From Acidimicrobiia bacterium (GTDB lineage Bacteria > Actinomycetota > Acidimicrobiia > Acidimicrobiales > AC-14), in contig JAFAUA010000392.1 of the NCBI GenBank assembly GCA_019243595.1, positions 1-5,482 of the forward strand: a DNA stretch of 5,482 bases, written 5' to 3'. Numbering within the stretch: the stretch's first letter is position 1; every line of letters starts with the position of its first letter. Under the pieces are notes generated by a model. It worked only from the letters and a program-made list of their open reading frames with translations. It did no database searches and was not told the DNA's origin. Positions 1 through 5,365 of the stretch are shown here, piece by piece. The translations under genes were made by a program, and so were the position numbers.

Positions 1-301
1 AGGCGGGGAAGCACTCGAGGCCTTCCCACAGGTCGGTGAGCGGCGCCGGCGCGGCCTCGTCGGTGGCGAAGGCGAGCGCGGCCTTGGAGAACAGTTCCTC
101 GGTGGCGACGCCCTTCGGCCGCTCGTACCCGGCGACGGGATGCAGCCGCCACTCGAAGACGAGTTCGTCGGGCCCGTCGTCGCGCAGCCACACCTGCGAG
201 CCGTTGACGTAGGCGTCGACCGGGTCGCCGAACCGATCCTGCAGGGCAAGCACCACCGCAGGGGAGATGCGCCACACACACGTGGGGGTCAGCCGCGCCA
301 C
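1..301 (-). CDS. Hypothetical protein, N-terminal 100 residues (cut by the left window edge)
   Basis: An open reading frame without stops runs from GTG 301 leftward off the window. It has G/C-rich third positions and a natural amino acid composition, with no ATG inside the window. It begins MARLTPTCVWRIS and includes the stretches FGDPVDAYVNG and DELVFEWRLHP. The end of the visible part is rich in Ala and Pro (DEAAPAPLTDLWEG). I see no signal peptide, membrane segment or motif I can name, so I give no function. The start is chosen because TACGGT lies exactly six bases before this GTG, the same spacing as at the other leaderless starts here. The frame stays open upstream: TTG 340 has GGAG only four bases before it, and GTG 379 is also possible, but both would run into the divergent peptidase gene. 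Being a real gene is fairly secure; identity is unknown. Confidence 0.65.
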   Translation of the reverse strand, partial: MARLTPTCVWRISPAVVLALQDRFGDPVDAYVNGSQVWLRDDGPDELVFEWRLHPVAGYERPKGVATEELFSKAALAFATDEAAPAPLTDLWEGLECFPA

Positions 302-307
302 GCCCGG

Positions 308-313
308 ACCGTA
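308..313 (-). promoter_or_regulatory. Candidate -10 element of a leaderless promoter for the left-edge gene
   Basis: Read on the - strand, TACGGT matches the TAnnnT core of the main-sigma-factor -10 element. It is followed by CCGGGC and then GTG 301, placing the expected transcription start at or next to the start codon. No Shine-Dalgarno lies at a useful distance from that GTG. No convincing -35 is seen; the hexamer 17 bases upstream is GCACGG. In GC-rich DNA one such match is weak evidence. It gains weight only because the same geometry recurs at other starts in this window. Confidence 0.4.
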
Positions 314-332
314 CTTCCGCCACCATGGCCCC

Positions 333-1844
333 GTGCCCAAAGCTCTCCGATCGCGTAATTCTCTGTCGAGAACGGGCACAAACGGCTCACGCGCCCAAGA
401 TCGGAGAGGTTTTTGGCTTTCGGTCGTGGCGCTGGCTATGGCGTGCTCTCTTCTGGGTGCGGCGTGCAGCGGGGGCGGGGGCAAGCACGCGCTCGTTCGG
501 CAGTCGGGAACGTCGACGTCCTCCACGTCAACGTCGACCTCCACGATTGCGGCGCCGACGACAACTGCACCCGCGGCCCCGCCGCCTGCGAACTGTCCAG
601 CCGTGCCGGCGCGGGCCCAGCCGGATCCGAACCGGCCTCGCTACACCCTGACCGTCAACGTCGACCTGCCGTCGAACTCGGTCTCCGGCGACCTCAAGGT
701 GCGCTTCACTCCGGACGCGCCCACCGACAAGCTCGTCTTCCGCCTCTGGCCGAACGGCCCGGCGCTGGCCGGCGTCGGCTCCCACCTGGACGTGGGCAAC
801 ATCACCGTCGGCGGCACCGCGGCGCCGAGCAGCTTCTCCAACCCAACGACGCTCGTGCTGCCGGGTACCCACCCCGCCGGCCAGCCTGTCGACGCGGCGA
901 TGACCTGGCGCCTCACCCTTCCGGGCGCCGTGAACGATCGGGTGGCGCGCATCGGCGACGCGGTGCGCCTCGGCTCCTTCTTCCCGATCCTCCCCTGGGA
1001 ATCGGGCGTGGGGTGGGACGACGAGCCGCCGCCGCCGCAGTTCGCCGAGGCGTCCACGGCCCCCACTGCGGACTTCGACGTGACGGTGACGACGAACCCC
1101 GCCGACCTCGGCGTCCTGGCCAGCGGCACCCAGGACCGTCCCGGGCACTGGAGCGCGACGGCCGTCCGCGACTTCGCCATGTCGACGGGTCGCTTCACTG
1201 TCGCCACCGCGACCGCGCGCGCGCCCGACCCCGTCAGCGTCACCGTGGGAGCATCGGCCGGCACGGGCGTCGACCCCGCCCAGTTCGCGGCCAAGGCCGT
1301 CAACGTGCTGCAGACCCACAGCGCCCGCTTCGGGCCCTACGCGTGGTCGACTTACACCCTCGCCATCACACCGAGCCTCAGCGGCGGCATCGAGTACCCG
1401 ACGTTTGTGATGCAGGGGCCGAGCACCATCGGCCGCACGACGAGCCATGAGCTCGGGCACCAGTGGTTCTACAGCCTGGTCGGCAACAACCAGGGCCGCG
1501 ACCCGTGGCTCGACGAGGGCCTGGCGACCTACGCCGAGGGTCGTTACGAGGGCACGATCGACGGCTTCAAGACGGCCTCCATCGGGGCCGGCGCGGCCGG
1601 TCACCTCGGCGAGCCGATGACCTACTGGGGCAACAACCACGCGTTCTACAACCAGGGCGTCTACATCCAGGGGGCCAAGGCGCTCGCCAACCTCGGCGAC
1701 CTCAACCTCGTCGACTGCGCCCTGCGCATCTACGCGGCGCGCAACGCCTACCGGATCGCCCGCCCCGCCGATCTCATCAACTCCCTCGCCGCCGTCTTCC
1801 CCAATGCGGCCCAGGTGATGGCGAGCTTCGGGGCTCATCCGTAG
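333..1844 (+). CDS. Secreted M1-type zinc metallopeptidase, probable lipoprotein
   Basis: This is a gluzincin aminopeptidase-like protein of about 503 residues. Numbering from GTG 333, it has Arg-Arg at 24-25 in RRGFWL (Tat-like), a hydrophobic stretch 28-44, and a lipobox ending at Cys45 (LLGAAC-SGGGG). A Ser/Thr/Ala/Pro linker follows, then a beta-rich N-terminal domain from about 104. The catalytic part carries GGIEYP (351-356, the place of GxMEN), HELGH (372-376), the third zinc ligand Glu395 in PWLDEGLATY after exactly 18 residues, and a probable catalytic Tyr444 in VYIQGAKAL. It likely acts outside the membrane on peptides. Large M1 enzymes have extra C-terminal domains; this one stops soon after the catalytic domain. 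The start is uncertain. ATG 267 would lie inside the divergent gene. GTG 426 and ATG 438 leave too short a signal peptide. However, the codons before about 420 have poor third-position GC. It is the likely first gene of an operon with the acyltransferase. Confidence 0.85.
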   Translation: MPKALRSRNSLSRTGTNGSRAQDRRGFWLSVVALAMACSLLGAACSGGGGKHALVRQSGTSTSSTSTSTSTIAAPTTTAPAAPPPANCPAVPARAQPDPNRPRYTLTVNVDLPSNSVSGDLKVRFTPDAPTDKLVFRLWPNGPALAGVGSHLDVGNITVGGTAAPSSFSNPTTLVLPGTHPAGQPVDAAMTWRLTLPGAVNDRVARIGDAVRLGSFFPILPWESGVGWDDEPPPPQFAEASTAPTADFDVTVTTNPADLGVLASGTQDRPGHWSATAVRDFAMSTGRFTVATATARAPDPVSVTVGASAGTGVDPAQFAAKAVNVLQTHSARFGPYAWSTYTLAITPSLSGGIEYPTFVMQGPSTIGRTTSHELGHQWFYSLVGNNQGRDPWLDEGLATYAEGRYEGTIDGFKTASIGAGAAGHLGEPMTYWGNNHAFYNQGVYIQGAKALANLGDLNLVDCALRIYAARNAYRIARPADLINSLAAVFPNAAQVMASFGAHP

Positions 1845-1880
1845 GCGTAGTCTCGAACCCGGCGGCAACCTCGAACAACG

Positions 1881-1888
1881 AGGAGGGG
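1881..1888 (+). promoter_or_regulatory. Strong Shine-Dalgarno of the acyltransferase gene
   Basis: AGGAGGGG contains the full AGGAGG anti-16S complement, five bases before ATG 1892. It decides the start of the acyltransferase: the frame is open far upstream, back to 1463 inside the peptidase gene, but only this ATG has a ribosome binding site and begins the conserved family N-terminus. It is the only strong Shine-Dalgarno at a gene start in the window. Confidence 0.85.
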
Positions 1889-1891
1889 ACA

Positions 1892-3280
1892 ATGGAATAC
1901 GACCGGCTGACCGGGCTCGACGCGTCGTTCCTGCACCTGGAGAGCGAAGCGCAGCCGATGCACGTCGGCTCGCTGGCGGTCTTCGAAGGCCCACCGTTCT
2001 TCGACGACGCCGGGCGCTTCCGCCTCGAGGACGCGCGGGAGGTCATCTCCAGCCGCCTGCACCTCGTCCCCCGCTTCCGCAAGAAGATCATGACGGTGCC
2101 GTTCGGTCAGGGCCGGCCGATCTGGGTCGACGACCACGACTTCGATCTCAACTACCACGTGCGCCTGACGGCGCTGCCGAAGCCGGGCAACGAGGAGCAG
2201 CTCAAGACGCTGATGGGGCGTCTGCAGTCGACGGTGCTCGACCGCCGGCGTCCACTGTGGGAGCTGTGGTTCGTCGAGGGGCTCGAGGGCGACCGGGTGG
2301 CGATCATCCAGAAGACCCATCACGCCCTGGTCGACGGCATCTCCGGTGTCGACGTGGCCACCGTCCTCCTCGACTTCGAACCCCACCCCGAGCCGGTCCA
2401 GGCGCCGACCTGGACGCCCAAGTCCCCGCCGCAGCCGATGGAGCTCCTGCGTGACAGCCTCCTCGAGCGCGTAACCGTCCCTGCGGAGATGGTCCGTTCG
2501 GCGCGCGCCGTCGTGCGCGGGCCGCGCCAGGTGGCCAACCGCTTCACCAAGGCCGTGCAGACGCTGGCGGCGATGGGCGCGCTGGCTCCCCGCACGCCGC
2601 TGAACGTTGCCGTCGGGCCGCATCGCCGCGTCGAGTTCGTGCGCGCCGACCTGGCGCCGGTGAAGCACGCCAAGCGCACGCTCGGCGCCACCGTCAACGA
2701 CGTGGTTCTGGCCAGCGTCGCCGGCGGTCTCCGCCACTTCCTCGAGAGCCGGGACGAGGCAGTCGACGGCCTCACCCTCAAGGCGTTCGTCCCCGTGTCG
2801 GTGCGCGACGACTCCCAGCGCATGGCGCTGGGCAACAAGGTCTCGGGTTTGATGGTCGACCTCCCCGTCGGCGTCCGCGACCCCGGCGAGCGGGTGAGGA
2901 CCATCAGCGCCCAGACCCAGCACCTGAAGGAGACCCAGCAGGCCGTCGGCGCCGAGGTTCTCACCGGCCTGGCCGACTACGCGCCGGCGACGCTGTTCTC
3001 GCTGGCCGCCCGGCTGATGCCGTTCCAGCGCTCGATCAACATCGGCGTGACCAACGTGCCCGGTCCGCAGCAGCCCCTGTACTGCATGGGCGCCAAGATG
3101 CTCGAAGCGTTCCCCTACGTCGGCGCCTTCGCGGGGGCGGCGGTCGTCGTCGCCGTGCTCTCCTACGACGGCGCCCTGGGGTTCGGCCTCACCGGCGACC
3201 GCGACGCCGTGCCCGACCTCGGCGTGCTGGCCGAGGGCATCGAGAAGTCACTGGCCGAGCTGGAGCAAGCCTCGGCCTGA
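1892..3280 (+). CDS. Wax ester synthase / diacylglycerol O-acyltransferase (WS/DGAT family)
   Basis: This 462-residue enzyme has the usual length for the bacterial WS/DGAT family. The family transfers an acyl group from acyl-CoA to diacylglycerol or a fatty alcohol, making triacylglycerol or wax ester at the inner face of the membrane. The N-terminus has the family pattern with Asp10 in GLDASFLHLE and MHVG at 23-26. The catalytic motif HHALVDG is at 143-149, with His143, His144 and Asp148. Other family landmarks are PLWE (121-124), NDVVLA from Asn269, GNKVSG from Gly314 and NVPGP (388-392). It appears complete with no damage. It follows the peptidase gene by 47 bases on the same strand with no terminator seen, so co-transcription is likely. 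Which acceptor it prefers cannot be read from the sequence. Actinobacteria often carry several paralogues, so I give no gene symbol. Confidence 0.95.
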   Translation: MEYDRLTGLDASFLHLESEAQPMHVGSLAVFEGPPFFDDAGRFRLEDAREVISSRLHLVPRFRKKIMTVPFGQGRPIWVDDHDFDLNYHVRLTALPKPGNEEQLKTLMGRLQSTVLDRRRPLWELWFVEGLEGDRVAIIQKTHHALVDGISGVDVATVLLDFEPHPEPVQAPTWTPKSPPQPMELLRDSLLERVTVPAEMVRSARAVVRGPRQVANRFTKAVQTLAAMGALAPRTPLNVAVGPHRRVEFVRADLAPVKHAKRTLGATVNDVVLASVAGGLRHFLESRDEAVDGLTLKAFVPVSVRDDSQRMALGNKVSGLMVDLPVGVRDPGERVRTISAQTQHLKETQQAVGAEVLTGLADYAPATLFSLAARLMPFQRSINIGVTNVPGPQQPLYCMGAKMLEAFPYVGAFAGAAVVVAVLSYDGALGFGLTGDRDAVPDLGVLAEGIEKSLAELEQASA

Positions 3281-3291
3281 GCCGTTGGCGC

Positions 3292-4392
3292 TTAATTGCC
3301 GCCGTTCTTGAGCAGCTGACTCAGGTCGGTGGTCTGGTCGACCGGCGGCACCGTGACGTCGACCGGCGCGCCGAAGTCGTACATGTCGTAGGTCATCGTG
3401 ATCGGTCCGGCGGCGAAGGGATTGTTCTGTGCGGACACGCCGGCGGGCAGGTGGATCGTGCTCGGATCGATTGTCTGCTGGAAGCGGTTCACTCGCCCCT
3501 GTGAGTCGAGCCAGACGTCCATCGGGAACGTCTTGACCGTGTAGAGGTTGGCCAGCTTGGTCATGGCGTCGCGCGTGCTGGCCGGCGCCGCGGCGATGGC
3601 CTTTTCGATATCGATGACCAGGCGGTAGTGCGTGGTCTGCGTGCCCCGGATGTCTTCGGTGCCGACGGTCACCACGCTGTCCGCACCGCGAAGCAGCTGC
3701 AGACCCGACGTGGGGTCGTTGGACTGGCCCTGGGTCAGGGCGCCGAGGTCCACGTCGACGCCCTCCTGCTTCAGGAGGGAGGCCAGATCGATCTTCAGCC
3801 AGGGCTTGCCGCCGAGCTGAGACGAGAGCTCGGACGGGAACTTCATGTACATAACGAAGCCAGACGAGTAATCGGCGATTGCTTCGATCTTGCCGACGCC
3901 GGTGAGGCCGAACTTGCTCGGGTCGACCAGGAGGCTGGCGCGCCGGTTACCGAAGTCGAATCCGCCGTCGACGGAGATTCCGTTGGCTAGTGGCCCGGAG
4001 GCAGTCTTCACGGTCGCGCTGATCTGGGCGGTCTTGGCCCCAGCGGTCGTGTCCGCCGACGCTTGGATCATCGCCAACGGTGTCGACGTGCTCTCGTTGT
4101 TGCGGACGAGGACGCTTGCCACGCCCGCGATCAGCACGGCGAGGATGGCGAAGGCGATGGCTGGCACCGCGGTGAGCTTTGACTCTCGGCGCGGGCGCTC
4201 CATGGCCACGATGGCGCGGGGATCGCGCTCGGCGCGTGGCACCGAGGCCAGCGACGGCACCTGGGCGGCGTCGTCGGCGGGGCCGGACTCGTAGGCGGCC
4301 TTGACCTCAGGGGCGCCGTGGGCGATCTGCTGGTGGATCTCCAGGCCGCCGGCCGTGGCCATCCTCTTCCCGCACTCGGGACACTCGTGCAT
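3292..4392 (-). CDS. Membrane protein with N-terminal C2H2 zinc finger and LppX/LprAFG-like outer domain
   Basis: This 366-residue protein has three parts. Residues 4-25 form a textbook C2H2 zinc finger: Cys4 and Cys7 two apart, then 12 residues to His20, then four to His25 (CPECGKRM...LEIH...H). A polar linker ends in the positive patch RPRRESK (66-72). One transmembrane helix spans about 73-96 (AVPAIAFAILAVLIAG), predicting the finger inside and the rest outside. Residues from about 107 to the end resemble actinobacterial LppX/LprAFG-type lipoproteins, with a GKPWLKIDLASLL segment, a GTEDIRGTQTTHYRLVIDI segment and a MDVWLD strand. That family binds or carries lipids; function here is inferred. 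There is no lipobox, and the only cysteines are the two of the finger, so the helix replaces the usual lipid anchor. It lies 76 bases downstream of the PAC2 gene with its own candidate promoter, and converges on the acyltransferase gene 11 bases away. Confidence 0.8.
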   Translation of the reverse strand: MHECPECGKRMATAGGLEIHQQIAHGAPEVKAAYESGPADDAAQVPSLASVPRAERDPRAIVAMERPRRESKLTAVPAIAFAILAVLIAGVASVLVRNNESTSTPLAMIQASADTTAGAKTAQISATVKTASGPLANGISVDGGFDFGNRRASLLVDPSKFGLTGVGKIEAIADYSSGFVMYMKFPSELSSQLGGKPWLKIDLASLLKQEGVDVDLGALTQGQSNDPTSGLQLLRGADSVVTVGTEDIRGTQTTHYRLVIDIEKAIAAAPASTRDAMTKLANLYTVKTFPMDVWLDSQGRVNRFQQTIDPSTIHLPAGVSAQNNPFAAGPITMTYDMYDFGAPVDVTVPPVDQTTDLSQLLKNGGN

Positions 4393-4398
4393 GGAAGA

Positions 4399-4427
4399 AG
4401 TATCGGCCGCCCGGTACGCGCCCTGAA
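4399..4427 (-). promoter_or_regulatory. Candidate promoter (-35 TTCAGG, -10 GATACT) for the zinc-finger membrane protein
   Basis: On the - strand, GATACT (4404-4399) is one base off TATACT and sits exactly six bases before ATG 4392. The expected transcription start is therefore the A of the ATG. A weak -35, TTCAGG (4427-4422), is 17 bases upstream. The six intervening bases are TCTTCC, so no Shine-Dalgarno exists and a leaderless start is the simplest reading. The -10 lacks the leading T of TAnnnT, which makes this the weakest of the four cases. The -35 lies inside a small inverted repeat (4420-4432). Confidence 0.4.
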
Positions 4428-4432
4428 AGGGC
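4420..4432. repeat. Short perfect inverted repeat between the PAC2 and zinc-finger genes
   Basis: GCCCT-GAA-AGGGC is a 5-bp perfect stem around a 3-base centre. It is not followed by a T-tract on either strand, so it is not a standard intrinsic terminator for the PAC2 gene. It overlaps the candidate -35 of the downstream gene, so it could be an operator. Equally, it may be chance in GC-rich DNA. The remainder of the 76-base gap, including the A/T-rich AAATTT at 4434-4439, shows nothing else I can name. Confidence 0.25.
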
Positions 4433-4468
4433 CAAATTTCGGGACTACGACAGAACTAGCCCGTTGCC

Positions 4469-5329
4469 CTATTCGCCCTGCTGCTCCCGCAGGTAGCGCT
4501 CGAAGTCGGCGGCCAGGGCGTCGCCGCTCGGGATCTCGAGCTCGTCGTCGTCGCCGTCGTCGGTGCTCTCCTCGAGCCGGTGGACGTACTCGGAGACATC
4601 GTCGTCGCTCTCGACGACCTCGCTGACCTGGCGCTCGTAGGACGCAGCGGCGATCTCGAGGGCGGTCGTCGGCACTGCGGATCCCAGCATCTCGGCGGCC
4701 CGCTCGACGAGCGCCAGGGCCGCCTTCGGCGACGGCGTGGCGGCGACGTAGTGCGGCACGGCCGCCCACAGCGACGCCGAGGGAATGCTGGCCGTGCTGA
4801 ACGCGTCGTGGAGCACGCCCACGATGCCGGTGGGGCCCTCGTACCGCGAGCGCTGGAGGCCGAGCCGTTGCACGAGCTCGGGATCGGCGGCCGTCCCGGT
4901 GACGCGCACGGGCCGGGTGTGCGGGACGTCGGCCAGGAGGGCGCCCAACGTGATGAACATCTCGACGCCGAGCTCGCGGCCGACGTCGACGATCTGGCGG
5001 CAGAACGTCTTCCACTTCAGCCCGGGCTCGACGCCGAGCAGCACGATGACGTCGTGGTCGCTGCCGGGGACCGACGCCGCATAGAGCTCATTGGCCGGCC
5101 AGACGATCTCGCGCGTCAGGCCGTCGACGAGCTGCACCTGCGGCCGGGTCGCCGAGAAGTCGTAGAACTCCTCAGGGTCGATCTCGGCGAACTGGCGGGC
5201 GGCCCAGTGGTCGCGCAGGAACTTCGCGGCCGTGGTCGCGGCGTCGGCGGCGTCGTTCCAGCCTTCGAACGCGGCCACCAAAACCGGTCTTTTGAGCTTG
5301 GGGCGGTCGTGCCAGTGCACGTAGTCCAT
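4469..5329 (-). CDS. PAC2-family protein (proteasome assembly chaperone-like)
   Basis: This 286-residue soluble protein has no signal or membrane segment. The N-terminal part, with RPVLVAAFEGWNDAADAA at about 15-32, is characteristic of actinobacterial PAC2 proteins. Also in family style are FYDFSATRPQVQL, the strand DVIVLLGVEPGLKW, MFITLGALLADVPHTRPVRVTG, and a mid-protein GIVGVLHDAF segment. The C-terminus has a strongly acidic stretch (DDGDDDELEIPSGD) before a final helix DFERYLREQQGE. The PAC2 fold is named after eukaryotic proteasome assembly chaperones. The role of the bacterial members is not established, and no proteasome or pupylation genes are visible here. ATG 5329 begins at the conserved MDYVHWHDRP, has no Shine-Dalgarno, and has TAGGTT six bases upstream, suggesting a leaderless transcript. 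It diverges from the helicase gene; the two starts are only 22 bases apart. Confidence 0.9.
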   Translation of the reverse strand: MDYVHWHDRPKLKRPVLVAAFEGWNDAADAATTAAKFLRDHWAARQFAEIDPEEFYDFSATRPQVQLVDGLTREIVWPANELYAASVPGSDHDVIVLLGVEPGLKWKTFCRQIVDVGRELGVEMFITLGALLADVPHTRPVRVTGTAADPELVQRLGLQRSRYEGPTGIVGVLHDAFSTASIPSASLWAAVPHYVAATPSPKAALALVERAAEMLGSAVPTTALEIAAASYERQVSEVVESDDDVSEYVHRLEESTDDGDDDELEIPSGDALAADFERYLREQQGE

Positions 5330-5335
5330 CGGACG

Positions 5336-5365
5336 AACCTACCCTTGGCCGGTGGCTTCTCTCAG
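5336..5365 (-). promoter_or_regulatory. Candidate leaderless promoter of the PAC2 gene
   Basis: On the - strand, TAGGTT (5341-5336) matches TAnnnT. It is followed by CGTCCG and ATG 5329, so the transcript would begin at the start codon. A plausible -35, CTGAGA (5365-5360, four of six consensus bases), lies upstream with an 18-base spacer. This -35 is inside the first codons of the divergent helicase gene. The -10 overlaps that of the opposite promoter by two base pairs (5340-5341). Confidence 0.55.
5340..5345 (+). promoter_or_regulatory. Candidate -10 of a leaderless promoter for the Lhr-like helicase
   Basis: TACCCT matches TAnnnT and is followed by TGGCCG and GTG 5352, again six bases. There is no Shine-Dalgarno before this GTG. 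No good -35 is seen: the hexamer 17 bases upstream is GCACGT, inside the PAC2 gene. The TA at 5340-5341 is shared with the opposed PAC2 -10. Confidence 0.5.

Noticed and set aside
267..332. ATG 267 as the peptidase start
   Set aside because: It overlaps the divergent left-edge gene head to head, and its GGGGAG lies directly against the ATG with no spacing.
526..667. Exact 15-base direct repeat CGTCAACGTCGACCT at 526-540 and 653-667
   Set aside because: The copies are in different reading phases (offset 127). The first lies in the repetitive Ser/Thr linker made of ACG/TCG/TCC codons. Likely chance in GC-rich coding DNA; no flanking structure suggests recombination.
413..1450. + strand frame starting at TTG 413 with GGAGAGG just upstream
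   Set aside because: Translation is Arg/Pro/Gly-rich and off-frame from the HExxH protein. The Shine-Dalgarno match is noted under the peptidase start problem instead.
528..1994. 488-codon open frame on the - strand opposite the peptidase gene, plus a nested 220-codon frame at 641-1303
   Set aside because: Arg/Gly/Ala-rich translation with no motif, and it runs across the peptidase/acyltransferase junction. It is a GC-rich shadow of well-supported genes on the + strand.
1835..2923. 362-codon - strand frame, and another at 2320-2964, opposite the acyltransferase
   Set aside because: The + strand frame carries all WS/DGAT motifs in order; the antisense translations are low-complexity and unrecognisable.
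4131..5015. - strand frame of 294 codons bridging the PAC2 and zinc-finger genes, and the + strand frame 4580-5377
   Set aside because: Both have Arg-rich or His/Asp-rich shadow composition, while the PAC2 and zinc-finger frames have clear domain structure.
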